DNA from: Moniliella sp. 'wahieum'
Lineage: Eukaryota > Basidiomycota > Moniliellomycetes > Moniliellales > Moniliellaceae
Reading direction: 5' to 3'
DNA length: 64,000 nucleotides
NCBI GenBank assembly: GCA_003971905.1
Contig: RSEE01000030.1
Span: 444,001 to 508,000 of the forward strand
Shown: piece after piece, positions 1 through 12,153 of the stretch
Position numbering within the stretch: the stretch's first letter is position 1
How the letters are laid out: every line of letters starts with the position of its first letter
Translations under genes and position numbers: made by a program
Notes under the pieces: generated by a model
Told to the model about the DNA's origin: nothing
What the model saw: only the letters and a program-made list of their open reading frames with translations
Databases searched by the model: none

Positions 1-3000
1 GCATGATTGTCGCAACCTCGGAATCAGCATGTAAAGGTGCCTGCCGAAGCGCAAAGCATTCAGTTAGCATCCAAGGCGTGCCGTCAAGCAAGATGAGAGA
101 AACGAACCAAGTAGTAATTTCCAGCGCAACCATGATGAGCTCGTTGAACACGAGCTGTGAAAGAAATGGAGACAATGTTAAGGAACTCATTCTCAAACAA
201 TGCCAAGGAGGCGATCATGATGGCGCCGCCTTGGTAGATGGATATCATGAGCCACTCGGTGAACGTTTTGCTGGAGAGAGACCGGCCCTTGGTCAAATCT
301 TTGTACAACTCGGGGTACATGAGTGACATGTCCTCGCTCACATCCCGATCGAGCACAAGGGAGAAGACAGGTGCCATGGTGTAAATCGTAGCGTAGCCAA
401 CCATTAGCCAGCCTTGGTAAAGCGCAATGGGGGCAAAGTAGAATATGGCACTGAAGACGGCTTGCATGACACTGATAATCAATCCTCGGTGAATGACAAA
501 CTGGGCGAGCTTGGAGCTGCGCTTATACGAGTTGCGCCCGTGCCAGACCAACAAGCGGGTGAGGTGGGAAAACTGGGTAAGGCTAAAATCGGCCGCTAAC
601 GAGGCTTGCTTGCCTTCCTTGCCCACAATGCCCAGCCCCACATTGGCCGCCTGGATCATGGCCACATCGTTCCCACCATCGCCAATGCAACAGACCCGCT
701 TCTGGGTAAAGTCCTTGATTAGACGCGCCACGTCGGCTTTTTGCTGGGGACTACACCGGCATGCAACCACAGCACTGAGCTGAGTCGCCACCTCGATGAA
801 CTCGGTCGCCAACTGCGGGTGCTGGGGGGAGAGAAGTTGGTGTAAGCTATCGCCATCAATGACAAGGCAGCAATCCAGCTTGGTTCGAAGAATGGACAGA
901 GCATCGCGAGCAGCCTGAGGGTGGGAAGCTTTTGAACAGTGTGGATGTACTGATTACGTGCCACCAGGCGAGAGCTGATAGCAATACAAGTCGCCGTCTC
1001 GATCTTGTCACCAGTCAGCATCCAAATTTTGATTCCACCATATTGCGAAGGAGCTCGAGGTGGCCTTGACCCCCACCTGTAACTTATCCTCCACTCCTGT
1101 AAGGCCCAAGAGCTCCAGCTGATACTCCAGGTGCTGGGACACCACAGCAGCCATCGCCTCGTTGCGATCTTCGAGCTGCAATCGGGCTTGCTTGTAAGCA
1201 AATTCAAACGATGCCCACGCTTCAGCACTAAGTTTCTTGCGACCGATAACCAGTGTGCGCAGACCGTCTCGGGCCATGTTTCCCGTCTCCTCATCCAGCC
1301 AATCGTTCTCCGCTACAATCTTGGTCATGACAACATCGGCTCCCTTCTGGTAGAACGTCACTTCGCCCGAGCGCTCATCACGAATGACAATCCCCATGCG
1401 TTTGCTCTCGCTGCTGAAGGGGAAGATTTCGAGAATGCGGAAGCGGTAAAGCTGCCCGTTGCTGGCGGCCCGGAGTGTCAAACTCGTCCGGTCACGGTAC
1501 ACCAGCGTGAGACCAATACTCTCGGTCCAGCGCACAATGGCCACCTCGTCTGGGACGAAGCTTGGTACGTAATCTGGGGTTTGTCCTCCCCTCCTCCTCC
1601 TCCTTCCTCATCGTCCTCGATCACCGGTGTAACATTGTGGCAGAGAGCCAGGGCCAATGCAATGTCCTTGACACGCTGGCTCATATCGCGTCGGGCACGG
1701 GGCACATAGTGCTGTCCTCCAGAGACAGAGCGATCTTGTTGTTTCTGGGCTGCCTTATTGCTCTTGCCTGGCCCGGCAGGTGCCTCGTCGAGTGCAAGAG
1801 CTTGTGCCAGTTGCGCAGCCACCTCATCAAATGCATCAAACCCATAACTCATGGTGCCCAGGTGGAGCTTGCGTAACTCCATCTCGTTTTGAGTCAAGGT
1901 TCCTGTTTTGTCCGAAAGAAGATATTCGATCCTCCCAACTCTTCGGGCAAAGTGCTGGTTCGCACCACCGTCCCAGGAATGTCTGGGTCCGACATGATCT
2001 GTCGTGCATAGACCGTCTTGCCCATATCCAAGTTAACGCGGAGGGAGATGGAATGATACTGCTAAAGAGGATCAGGAAACGGAAAATATAGACCCACCAC
2101 TCGCCCCGGAACCCATTGAAGGCAACCAAGGAAACGGAAGAGTAAATGTAACGCAAGCCAGGATTTTAGACAAGCGGTTGATCTCCAAGTCCAGTAGGCC
2201 CACTTTGGTTTCGGGATGGGACGTATTCATCACCGCTCGAGTTTCGCTACCAGTGTAGACGACCATACCGACCACACTGCCAGCCGCAAGGACCGTATTG
2301 GACCAGAGCATATTTTCCGCCGTCAGGGGCACCATCAGAGGATGAGGACTCATGGCGATTGCAGAGACAGGGCGTTCGGCACCGGCTTGGCGCCCGGAGG
2401 CTGTAGCCTCAATGTCCTCGCTAGCTCGGCGTCCGAGCAAATCACTAGCCGAAGGATGTCTCGTTTCTACATGCGGGGCTGAACGGGGGAACTGGACAGA
2501 ACCCGAATCACTCGTGTCGAGATCAGGATGGAGAGTAAAGTTGCCCACAAAGGTGTGAATGTCCTTGATGGGGGGACCGGCATAAAGGGAGGCGCGATCG
2601 GTAAGGGAAACGAGTTCATCATTGGTCATGCTTTGAGTGCACTCGACCCCACACGAAGTTTCCAATCCGTCTCGCCGTCCAGCTGGTCGGTGCGGATAAA
2701 GCACGTGCCTCCATCGGTACCATCACTCCCACTCTGCTCGACGCGTTCTTCATCTTCGGCAGCCTTGACATCTGCCGCTTCTTGTGCCTCGTTTATCCGC
2801 AGCGGCGGCTCGGCCGTGTCGAGGTGGTCCAACTCGTCGTCAAGAGCAAACTGCAGTTCTCCATCACCGGAAGCCGTTGTACTGGGCCGGAGGAGATAGG
2901 CGCATCTGATTCAGCAGGAAGATGGTGAGACGCATGGTGGTCCCCGCTGGCGGTGCGAAGCAGTAGAAGATCAGCAGGAACGCGATCGTTCTTCTCAAGT

Positions 3001-3801
3001 ACGACCAAGTCGCCCACCTTGAGCGCACTGCTGGGCACAGACAAAAAGGCCGCATGGTCGTCATCTCCATCGGGAGGGAGTTGCACGCCACCAGATCGAG
3101 CCAAGCGCGCAGCAGCCTTGCGCGCCGACTTGGGCACCAAGCGGGCTGGGAGCAAGGTACGATATGGCTGGGAGTTGCTCTCCGCATCCCGGCGGTAGCG
3201 CCCCACATCGTCCAACGCCTCCTTTCCAATGGTCACGGCCAGAACAAATGAAAGGGGCGCAATGTAGGTGACCAAAAGCCAATCTTGAGCGCAGGGATGA
3301 ACTGACTGAGAGCGACAAGCAAAAAGTACAGGTTGAAGAAGAACTTGAACTGCTCATAGAGGACGAGAGGAAAAAGGTAAATATGTTGTACTTTTGATTG
3401 CACACAACGTTGCGCGCAAACGCCCCGTGCTTCTTGGTATACCCCTCGAGCGGCGCCACTGTGCGGCCAGTGGACAAGGAGCTGGGGCCGGGCTGGAAAA
3501 GACGCTGCCACCAGGGCGAAGGGCGGGACTTGGCTGCTGGACCATCGTCATCTGGGGCAACTGCCGCGGCAGAAGAGGGGAAGGAAGCGGGCGCATCTGG
3601 ACGGGCGCTTCCGCGCGAAGGTAGAGACGAATCAGGGCGGGCGTCGGGATAGTTAGCGCCGCCATCAAGACGGTCGGTGCTTTGATCGGCCGAGGGGCCG
3701 AGCAGGCCAACACGTTCTTCGTCGTCGCTCAGGTCATCGTAGTGCGCCAAGGAGCGGCTTCGGCGATAGACTCCTCCATAGCCGCGTGGCGGCGAAGACA
3801 T
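1..3801 (-). CDS. NEO1: P4-type ATPase, NEO1-family phospholipid flippase (3' end beyond window)
   Basis: Predicted aminophospholipid flippase of Golgi/endosome membranes. The N-terminus (3801 to about 3480) is Ser/Pro-rich and acidic. It is followed by the NEO1-type first membrane block with KEALDD at about 3200-3500. The phosphorylation motif DKTGTLT lies at 892-912 of the 1-2000 stretch, precisely at 1892-1912. The motifs MLTGDK (about 1010) and GDGGND (about 670) follow, then C-terminal membrane segments. A 67-nt intron at 41-107 (donor GTTCGT, branch GCTAAC, acceptor CAG) joins TTW to HLYM, as in NEO1. The reading frame is lost by small deletions near 155 (CTCT reduced to CT), 928 (A run), 1040 and 1063 (CCC reduced to CC), although the protein is strongly conserved across each break. 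The start is the first Met of the N-terminal ORF. The gene is divergent from PHO13. The family call is firm; the exon structure is approximate. Confidence 0.9.
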
Positions 3802-4222
3802 GTCGGGGGGCGCCGGCGGGATGAGGGGTGTGGGTGAAGCGGGGAGGCCGGAGGGGTGGCGGCGATGGAGGCGAGGCTGGCAAGCGCGCAGCTGATCGGA
3901 ACGGCGGCGCAGCCAGCAGCCAGCCGTTAATCAATCGCCCCAGGCGCGCCCATCTGTCCTTGTCGCAGCCACATGCAATGTTTCAAGTGACTAGTGACGC
4001 GCCCCTGCCTCACCCAGGCATCACGTGACCGCCACAGTTTGATTTCAGCCCGCTCAGCCGCCCAGCCGCCCAGCCTGGGCTGAGCGCTGACATGCCCTGG
4101 CATGGCCGGCTGCGCTCCACCCTCAGGCCTCAGGCCTCACCCGAGACGGGCCCCATTGGCCGCATCGCCCCCATCCCTCTCTCATCGCTACCACCACCTT
4201 CCTTTGCTCGGACCGAGTCACC
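3802..4222. promoter_or_regulatory. Shared divergent promoter of NEO1 and PHO13
   Basis: A 421-bp gap separates two head-to-head genes. It holds an E-box octamer TCACGTGA at 4021-4028, a binding site type used by fungal bHLH factors such as Cbf1 or Ino2/4. It also has a 9-bp inverted repeat, CGCTCAGCC at 4051-4059 and GGCTGAGCG at 4078-4086, around a CCCAGCCG-rich loop. Two TCAGGCC heptamers lie at 4123-4136. An inverted CCAAT (ATTGG) is at about 4157. Function of the sites is inferred from sequence only. Confidence 0.5.
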
Positions 4223-5199
4223 ATGGGCTACGACTTTATCTCCGACGCCGCCGGCGCTGACAGTCTGCTCAGCAAATACGACACGTTTCTCTTTGACTGC
4301 GACGGAGTGCTCTGGTCCGGCTCGGACCACATCGCCGGCGCGGCGGACGCGCTGACCAAACTGCGCAATGCCGGCAAGCAGATCGTCTTTGTCACCAACA
4401 ATGCATCCGTCTCGCGCGCCAAGTACATCCACAAGTTTGAAAAGATGGGCGTCGAGGCCAAGGTGGAGGAGATCGTATCGTCCGCCTACGCGGCGGCGGT
4501 GTATGTTGCGCGGGTTTTGAAGCTAGGCCAATCGGCGCGCCCCAAGGTCTATGTCCTGGGCATGGCTGGCATCGAGGATGAGTTGACCATCGAGGGCATT
4601 CCCTTCTGCGGTGGTACCGACCCTAAGGACAAGGCTTTCCTCCCCGAAGACGGCGATACCTGGGCGCCGCTCAACCATCCCGATGCGATTGACCCCGAGG
4701 TGGGGGCAGTGGTGTGCGGCATTGACTTGAATGTCAATTACATCAAGTTGGCAAAGGCATACAAGCACGTTATGCGCGAGGGTACCCACTTCATTCTCAC
4801 CAACGATGACTCCACTTTCCCTGCTCCTGGTGGGCCCTGGCCTGGTGCGGGCTCCATCTCGGCTCCCCTCCTTTCTCTACCAAGAAGACGCCAACCATCA
4901 TTGGCAAGCCCCACCAGCCTATTCTTGATTCCATTCAGGCAGTGTGCGTCGTTGCCCTTTTTGTTTGTTTGTGCCTGTTTGCTAACTGGTAGTCTGCACA
5001 GGCACCCATTTGATCCCAAGCGTACTCTTTCATTGGCGATCGCCTCGACACCGACATTGCCTTTGGTGCTCAGGCCGGCATTGATACCCTCATGGTACTG
5101 ACTGGCATCTCCAGCAAGGCGGAGGTCGATGCGCCCGGGGCCGAAGTGGTCCCGACCTATATGGCTGACTCGCTCGCCTCGGCCCTTCACGTACAGTAA
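4223..5199 (+). CDS. PHO13: HAD-family phosphatase, PHO13/phosphoglycolate phosphatase type
   Basis: Predicted cytosolic HAD hydrolase that removes phosphate from small metabolites such as 2-phosphoglycolate. Motif I FDCDGVLW (nucleophile Asp and general acid Asp) lies at about residues 29-36, motif II FVTNN near residue 59, and motif IV GDRLDTD in the last exon. About 300 residues, normal for the family. The start ATG has a good context (CACCATGG). An intron runs from 4942 (GTGTGC donor, GCTAAC branch) to 5001 (CACAG). Two one-base losses break the frame at 4869-4873 and 5026-5031. In both places a Leu-Phe pair is expected but only CT-TTC is present, and there may be a further indel at the splice junction. 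It converges with PEX12 over a 97-bp gap. Confidence 0.9.
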
Positions 5200-5296
5200 T
5201 TTCTGTCCTTGGGTGTTGGTTAATCAATTCGTTGCGCCAGTAGGCTGCTATCGCTTGGGAAGAGACGTGATGATGGTCGTAAAGTAGGAACTGGGG

Positions 5297-6724
5297 TCAA
5301 GTGAGCACCCGCCGGATTGCATCTCTTGCTTCCTCGCCAGGAAGACGGGCGACTTTCAAGGTAATTGGGCAGGTGTCGACGTGCTCGAGGTGAGTAAGGG
5401 CACACGAGTAGCAGAAAGCATATCCGGACCGAAGTAGAGCTGGGTTGGCAATTGGGGTGCGGCCACAGAGTCCGCAGGCATTGTACAAAAGTGTCGCGGA
5501 GTGGTGACCAGCCCGGGCAAGAGCTTGAGGATGGACTAACGCATCTTCGCCTACGTCCTTTTCGTGCACCCCATCCCCCAGGACAGCCTTTACCATGGGG
5601 GTGACAAACCCGTCCATCGGCTCATATAAGACCCCATTGCCGTCCGGAAGCAAGGGTTTGGGTGGACCAAAGAGCGGGACATTGGATCCGTACCCGCCCA
5701 ACTCAATGCTCCTCCCTCCCCCCCCAAATTGCCATCCGCCCCGCCGCTGCCTGTTCGCCGGCGTGGGGATTCCGAGCTGTACCACCATTCGAGGAACTTG
5801 AAGCCAAGATTGCCGCAGGAAGAAGGTATTTGAGCGATTCAAAAAAGGCGTAAGGGGAGGCTCGCAGGGCACGGCGCAGACCTTCCCTCGGATGTCGCAC
5901 GAGGGATAGCAACTCCGAGATACCGCCATCAGGGAGGAACGATGCGGAGAGTTGGTCCTGCTCAAGGTTAGTTTACATCATTGCGGCAAAGGGAAAAGAC
6001 TACACACTTGGTCGTCCGGGCCCAACCGGCGAAGGTCGATTCGCATCCACTTAAACCATGGACGCCAGTGCGGCACGCGATCAAACAAGTAGGCCAGGTG
6101 ATAGATCAGAAGCCAGGCTTGGTACCCAACCTGCAGGTAAGGATAGCCGTGGTAGAACAACGACTTGAGCGTCGTCTGTACACGTTCCCGTCTGGAACTG
6201 CTACTGGCGACAGTGGCGGGGCGGTGGGAGGTGGCAAGGGAAGCGGGAGCTTCTGGGTCATGAACATCTTCATCTTCGTTATCGCCGAAGAGAACGTCAT
6301 CGCTGGGTAAACCGCCGCCCATGCCCTCCCATGCAGCATGGGCCTTAGCAGCCAGGTACGGCAGGCCAACGAGAAACAGGGGGAGAGATTGATTTCGCGG
6401 GGCCAGTTGCTCATGCTTGAGCTGGGTGACGCGGGACTGATGGCTGTTGGCGTGAATGACACCAGGACGGCGGCGGCGCTTGAGGGAGTAAAGTGCTCAG
6501 AAAAGGAGGCCCCCAGGTCTTGAGGTAGTGGCGTCGACGAGGAAGAGAGCGAGGGCGTACGCCTCGTCAAACTTGTTAGCCAGCCGAAGGAGCAGGCCAG
6601 CACGCCGCTGGGCCAGGATAACGACAATGTAGCGGAGGGCTGGGCCAAGGAGCGAGCGGAGCTGCTCCGACGCGTACAACTCAAAGAAGGACGGCCGCAG
6701 CGGGTCGCCAGGCATGTCCGACAT
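5297..6724 (-). CDS. PEX12: Peroxin-12, peroxisomal RING-type E3 ligase subunit
   Basis: Component of the peroxisomal PEX2-PEX10-PEX12 ubiquitin ligase needed for PEX5 receptor recycling. The N-terminus begins MSDMPGD and continues with the PEX12 motif [13 protein letters not shown]. The middle contains [11 protein letters not shown] and a membrane segment followed by a [11 protein letters not shown] motif at about 5770-5810, diagnostic for PEX12. The C-terminal RING (CGLCG, FCYSC, TCP at about 5330-5480) lacks some zinc ligands, as is usual in PEX12. An intron near 5950-5995 has donor GTGTGT and a CTAAC branch. The frame breaks near 5810-5815 and about 6510. The start at 6724 was chosen because it opens the conserved N-terminus. 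Divergent to TRM7. Confidence 0.9.
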
Positions 6725-7080
6725 GGCGGTGGCGGTGTTCAAGGTGGGGAGGCAGGAGGTGTGAGCTTCGAGCGTCGAGTGCTGCTGCTGCGACGGCTGT
6801 CCTGCCCGCCCCGCCTGCGGTGCGTCTGAAACGGGATGGGATGAGTGGTTTGCCCGGTGGGGCGAATGCGGGGCACCGCCCTTCCGCCCAGGCGGAACTG
6901 CTCTGTCTTGGCGCCCCGCAGCCAGACAGCATTGCAACATTCAAACGTTCAACATTGCCTCGGCCAGAAAAAAAATCATCTGCTGCCTGCCGATCCGCAC
7001 GCCAGCACCGTCGGCCATTGGTTCTTGGCCTGCGACTGCCTCGGCTGCTTCCTCCGCCTCCCCCTCTTCTCTCCTCCACC
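6725..7080. promoter_or_regulatory. Divergent promoter PEX12/TRM7 with heptad pair
   Basis: 356-bp head-to-head intergenic region. It has an inverted CCAAT (CATTGG) near 7016 and a short stretch at 6941-6955 in which TCAAACGT is followed by TCAACAT, which belongs to the TCA-heptad family described in the findings. No TATA box is obvious. Confidence 0.4.
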
Positions 7081-8195
7081 ATGGGCAGCTCCACAACCGA
7101 CCGACGAGACATCTACTACCGTCAGTCCAAGGCGGATGGCTACCGTGCCCGCTCCGCCTACAAGCTGCTTCAGCTGGACGAGATGTACGGCTTCTTGGGC
7201 CGCCGCTCTCGCCACGCCGCCTCCGCCGTCTGGCACTTCCCCAGCGACGGCAGTGTGCCTGTGCGCAAACCACATCTCGCGCCCTCGCCCCTACTCTGCC
7301 TGCCTCATCTTCTGCTGCCCTTCCCACCCCGACCTTTCCTTCGCCTGACTCGCCCGACTCGCCCGACTCGCCCCCTCCACGGAGAGCTGTGGACCTCTGT
7401 GCGGCGCCGGGCAGTTGGTCCCAAGTGCTCCGATCCCATCTCCCCGCCGAAGCAGCCATTGTATCGGTAGACTTGCAGGCCATGGCACCCATTCCCGGTG
7501 TGACTGAGGTGTTGGGCGACATCACTTCTCCCGCTACCCGCCGCCGCGGTGGTCAACGCCCTGCAGCATCCCGATCTAGCTGGCGAAGCACCTCTCCCAC
7601 AGGCACCGATGCGATCTGCTCCTCGCTGATCTGGTTGTGTGCGATGGCGCACCGGATGTGACGGGGGTGCATGACCTGGACGAGTACTTGCACGCTCAAT
7701 TGCTCCTGGCTGCCGTCCAGATTACCTTCCGGGTCTTAGCTTCCGGGGGCACGTTTGTGGCTAAGGTATTTACCTTGCCCGATGAGTCGTCGGCCGGATT
7801 GCTGGCTTCCACCTCCACCGCTTCAGCCGGAACGGGGGAAGGCGTTCCGGGCACATCGGGGTTTCTCCTCAAACAGCAAATGCTGCCTTGGTTCGAACAC
7901 GTTGACATTATCAAGCCCCGATCTTCCCGTCCCACAGTGTCGAGCACTTCCTCGTCGCGCGCGGGTTCAAACCCCCCACCCCTGGGCCCAACCTGCCTTC
8001 TACCGCCGAGGAGCGGCATCGCATCGCATCGCAGAGTCTCTACGGACGTACTTGGACACCCACCTCGACCACCCTAGCTCCCCGCCGCCCCCCCTCAGCC
8101 AGCGACAAGGCGAGAGCACGGCGTTGCAATCGGCAATCGCGATTACAGCCTGTGGGGATTTGTCGGCGTGGGATGCCCCTACGTCGGTGGCCTGA
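7081..8195 (+). CDS. TRM7: tRNA (cytidine32/guanosine34-2'-O)-methyltransferase, FtsJ family
   Basis: Predicted to 2'-O-methylate positions 32 and 34 of the anticodon loop of tRNAs such as tRNA-Phe. The opening has the RrmJ/FtsJ pattern with [18 protein letters not shown]. The SAM motif [14 protein letters not shown] follows at about 7390, then [13 protein letters not shown] with its catalytic Asp at about 7630-7665, GGTFVAKVF at about 7745, and KPRSSR near 7915. The C-terminal ACGDLSAWD at about 8150 is characteristic of TRM7 and fixes the stop. An intron probably lies between about 7250 and 7385, ahead of AVDLCAAPG; its 3' part contains a CGACTCGCC repeat. Frame breaks occur near 7560-7640, 7940 and 8060. 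The identity is safe even though no single frame covers the whole protein. Confidence 0.9.
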
Positions 8196-8548
8196 CGCTT
8201 CGGGATTCAGGTGTATGCCTGCATGACCTCAGTTTCGTGTGCCATACTAAGCGCGGACATACACCGTGAAATGGATCTCTACAGAGAGGTCACTCCCGTT
8301 CTCTCGCACCTACACCTTGCTTTTTCTCATTGGCCCTGTCAGGCAAGCCGGATTATCTGGCCAGAGCCAGATGATCACGGCGTAGCACAATACTTGAGTC
8401 TAGTAGCTGCCTCAGTGCGTGAGCGGAGAAGTACTCGGAATGGAACGATGGGGAGGGGGGGCGCTGTGATCGTACAAGCGGAAACATAAAAATAAGTTGA
8501 CTGGGGGTGAAGGAAATAGTAGTAGAGGGTAACCGAAGAAAAGAGATC
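8196..8548. other. Convergent 3' intergenic region TRM7/GT8
   Basis: 353 bp between two gene ends. It is unstructured apart from ordinary pyrimidine stretches; no gene or repeat array is visible. Confidence 0.5.
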
Positions 8549-9723
8549 TCACATGGCCGCATCTGGAGGTCCTGTGCGTACATACTGCCCAATCTTGCGG
8601 TGCCAGACCTCGTCATTGTGCAGCAACCCGCCTTCCCTGCGTGCATGAGCCACCGCGGTGGGATACGCTTCCCACCACCAGCGGTGGGTAACTTGATCCA
8701 CATGCTCCCGCGCCTCGGGGGGCGCGTCAGGGTGGTCGTAGTCCCCTACCGCCCAAGGTTTTCTGGGGGAGCGTTTCACGTCAGAATCCAGACACTGGAC
8801 GCGAAGAAAAGGAAGGAACATGGGACATACTGCAGAATGTAATGTACGTTGCGCACCGCCTCATCCGACCACATGGCTGGGTGACATTGGTACAGCGGTT
8901 TGAGCGCATTGAACACGTAGGGCAACACGGTGATCTGCCCACGAAACACTTTGGCGAGAAAATCTTGGTCGGGGAAATGGAAATGGGGCACGTCGGGATC
9001 GGTTTGGATCAATTCGGCCATCTCGTTCATCTTGGTCACCGAGGGACGCAGGATGACGAGACCACTGTTGATCAGATGGTAGGTTTCCGGACTGGACTCG
9101 GTCAGCTTGATCCCTGTGTGGGCGGCGGTAGGATGCGTTTGTGGGGTAAAGGCACAGTTGGCGGGGACCCAGGTGGCAGGGTAGGATGCAATCTTGCGCG
9201 GGTTGCATGTACATGCCGAGCTGGCGGCGATGCCGATTTGGTCGGCAGGGCGATGCTCATCCTCCCCTGAAAGAGGGACGACCATGGCATCGTCGATATT
9301 CTGACGAATAAGCATATCGGAATCAATCAGTCCGACCCGATCATACTCTTCCAGTTCAAATGCACGTAGCTTGGTCCAGGCTTGGGAGAAGCGTTCCTCT
9401 GCCATCGACTGCGGGCCATCAAAAAGTAAGACTGTCAGGACGGTGCATTAAGGCTAGGACAAAAGGCCGACGTACCTTGCCGACTTGCTTGGGAATCAGC
9501 GGCTCCACTTGTCGCACAATCGCACCCAAATGATGGATTACTGAGCGCGTTTCTTGTGATACATCCGGCGTGACCATAACAACGAGAGGGTATCGTGAGC
9601 CTGGCTGCCCCCCAGCCCGTTGAGTAGACTGTAGGCAAACACCAGCAAACCAGGCAAGTAGTTGTCGGCTGTCAAAAGCGTAGCCCAGGCCGCGGATCGA
9701 CACTTGGTTTCTCCCGAATCCAT
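8549..9723 (-). CDS. Glycosyltransferase family 8 protein, glycogenin/galactinol-synthase-like
   Basis: Predicted retaining sugar transferase using a nucleotide sugar. It opens with WATLLTADNYLPGLLVFAYSL, the GT8 strand-1 pattern, and continues with RYPLVVMVTPDVS. The metal-binding DxD motif is seen as LIDSDML at about 9310. LINSGLVILRP (about 9060) and the F-P-D-Q-D-F-L motif (about 8970) are also GT8 hallmarks, and NALK and KPW follow. Intron 1 is 409-475 within the 9 kb line, that is 9409-9475 (GTACGT donor, CTGAC branch). A second intron of about 60 nt near 8770-8830 (GTATGT donor) precedes KPWAVGDYDHPDAP. The frame is lost near 9590-9600. About 340 residues, no signal peptide. Fungal members are often annotated as glycogenin-like; I see no clear autoglucosylated Tyr, so the substrate is unknown. 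Confidence 0.85.
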
Positions 9724-9847
9724 GGCTGCGGCCCGTGTCTTCTGCTTAGTGGCCAGCGCACCTAACACATGAAAAAATCCGTGTGAGTACTAAAGCCAAG
9801 CGAATCAAGCTCGGGAAACGGTCCCAGCGATAACGTGCATGAGGGTA

Positions 9848-11021
9848 TCAAACGCGAAACACAGGAGGGTTATATTTACCTAGGGATTTGTGCTGTTCGG
9901 CACGTTTCACAATCCAGCTGTAGAGGAGAAAGAAAAAGGTCAGAATTCTTCGCTCAGAGGCAGGGTATACCACTTACTCCGTCACAATGCCGGCTGCCTT
10001 GGTGCGTTCCTCCATGACTTCCTGCAACGGCTCATGACGGTGGTTTTTGAAGGTGACTAGCGTCTTGTCATCCGCCTTGACTTTCTTGTCAAACTCCACT
10101 GATCCCGCATACGACACAACAGGGTCTTGGTCGCCATGGATGAGCAACAAGGGCAACTGCGGGGGATAGTTTTTGTACTTATCGTTGAGCAAGTCCATCC
10201 CGTTGAGAAGCGGCCCGGCGATCGCGCGCAGAAAGACACTTTTTTCCATGTAAGGGTTTTTGAGTGCATCAGCCTGAATCACCGGATCAGAACTGAGGTC
10301 TTCGGGGGAAATGGGATTGACCCAGGGCATGTTGGGGAAGAACTTGAGCACACCTCTGGCCACGGTCTGCACAATCCCGGGTGGCGGGCTGGTCAACTTG
10401 AGCCAGGGCGCGGAGCCAATTACGCCAGCCAAGCCCTCGGTGGTCGTGGGTGGGAGATAGGGGGAATCTGGGCGTGTCACAGCACTCAGTGCCAGTTGAC
10501 CACCCATGCTGTGGCCCATGAGAAAAAATGGAACCACGCCAGGGCCATACGTGTCATCCATGCGCTTGCGCTCGGCAAGGATAACCTGGTTCAGGTCTTG
10601 GAGCAACAGCTCGAGCGTTGTATTGGTGTGGTTTTCCTTCTTCACGCGCCAGGCATACCCTTCTCTGCTGTGACACCATAGCCGCGCTGGTCATAACTGG
10701 TGACATATATGCCCTTGTCGGCAAAGACAGGGAGGATGTGGTCGTAACGGTAAATGTTCTCGTTGAATCCATGCTAGGATGGAGTAGGATGAATGGTAAG
10801 TGCCATGGCAGAGCGGAAGGAGTAAGGACAACTGAATGCCAAGGACATACAACAAGCAGCAGGGCCGCAACGGGAGGCGTCCCCTGAGCAACCTGGGCAG
10901 GCACCCAGTGCTTGGTGAAGAGCTTGACGGGGGGGTGGGTGGCGGTGGTGACAAACTCTTCTTGGGTGGTACCGGGGTTGGCGACGGGGACAAAGGGCAC
11001 GTCGGCGTGGGCGCTGCTCAT
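9848..11021 (-). CDS. YJU3: Monoacylglycerol lipase, alpha/beta hydrolase
   Basis: Predicted serine hydrolase that cleaves monoacylglycerols to glycerol and fatty acid. The oxyanion block HGFNENIYRYDHI and YDQRGYG follow an intron at 10774-10850 (GTATGT donor, TAG acceptor). The nucleophile elbow GHSMGG is at about 10500, the acid LLIHGDQDPV at about 10130 and the catalytic His in NHRHEPL at about 10030, giving a complete Ser-Asp-His triad. A 3' intron of about 65 nt (donor GTAAGT at about 9980, acceptor CTACAG) leads to a last exon DWIVKRAEQHKSLG. The exact end at 9848 is inferred. One base is missing near 10665 (GG-TATGCC). The start ATG opens MSSAHADVPF. It lies just downstream of the GT8 gene on the same strand. 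Confidence 0.85.
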
Positions 11022-11263
11022 GGCGGGCGGGTGTGTGGTGGGACAGAAGCAAGCGCTGCAGATGCTACGCGTCCCACGGACCGCTCTCTGCAAGGAGCGC
11101 GGATGTAGGTGGGCTGCAAGGCCCGCTGTTCTCTGGGTTCCACAATCTCCGACCCTCGATCACCGACCCATCGGCGTGCTGCCTGCCTGCCCCCGGCCTA
11201 GGCTGCCTATCCACGCGTGTTCCTGCTCCCTCCCGCGGCTTCCGGCCGTGGCATCGGCATCAG

Positions 11264-11284
11264 TCATCGATCATCGATCATCGA
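11264..11284. repeat. Heptad array, core TCGA (3 units)
   Basis: Three perfect head-to-tail TCATCGA units. Equivalent to ATCGAT palindromes separated by one C. Followed by CCATCATGCA, where the register changes. Confidence 0.85.
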
Positions 11285-12132
11285 CCATCATGCATCCGCG
11301 GTGCGTCATCTATGCATGCAACCAACGTCACCCATCCTTTGCGCACCGCGCTTGGCGCCTGGTGTGTGATGCATGATGCATGCATCCCGAGATTTCCTTT
11401 CAGCTTTCTGCTTCGGCCTTCGACGATAACGATAACCTCCGCATTCCGCCTCCCGCCGTTCCGCTCCTGGTGCCACCATCGACTACGGCCGGCCGTCCTG
11501 GTTCGGGCGCTGCACGACGCTGGGTGCCTCTGCTGGCCATCACTGCGACCCCTTCGCCTAGCGCCCAGGCAACGTGCTTTGTCAGGGGCACCTGCACACG
11601 TGGGACGCACCATCGTCGCATCATGCATCATTGGCCCCATCATTTGCAAGCTGCTGGAGACCAACGGCCACAGCTGGTCCGGATGCAATGATCAACCTGT
11701 TCTTTGCATCCCTGGCTCGCTGAGCCGATCCACATGTGCGCCGTAGATCCTTCTGGAATGGGTTGCATGGAAGTACGGCTACGTGCGATCCGTACGCGTA
11801 CGGCATGGTAGCGCCCCTCGCGATGGCCGCGCGGGATGGTCCTATAGCATTTGGCGGCCAAATCAAATGTAGTCCACCTCGCTTTTTAGCCCGCTATAAA
11901 AGGTGTGGCCAAAAGACGTCCTCCATGTCGGGGAAATTCCCAACGTAAAGAGATGCATCAGGATCACAATACGGGCAGTGGTGGGACCCCGTCTTGCTCT
12001 GTGCGGTAGACCGACAAGGCTTGTTCCAACGCGCATGTTGTGGGCGAGGGCCGAGGGTGGGGAGGAGGGGTGTTGTGGGGAGCGTGAGGGCTGGCGGATG
12101 TGGCTCTTCGGGGAGCGTGAGCACGGGGTGAT

Positions 12133-12153
12133 TGAATATTGAACGTTGAACAT
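12133..12153. repeat. Heptad array, cores ATAT, ACGT, ACAT
   Basis: TGAATAT, TGAACGT and TGAACAT stand in one 7-bp register about 455 bp upstream of the kinase start. The first two cores are palindromic tetranucleotides, the third is not. Confidence 0.75.

Noticed and set aside
130-160. Acceptor-like TTTCTTTCACAG in NEO1 as an intron end
   Set aside because: The bases encode the conserved SISFTA; a lost CT in CTCT explains the frame change without removing conserved sequence.
6941-7525. 194-codon minus-strand open frame
   Set aside because: Antisense to TRM7; Arg/Gly/Ser-rich shadow of GC-rich coding sequence.
7960-7985. GGGTTCAAACCCC, another T-arm-like hairpin
   Set aside because: It is inside the TRM7 coding sequence (ARGFKPP region) and no cloverleaf can be drawn around it.
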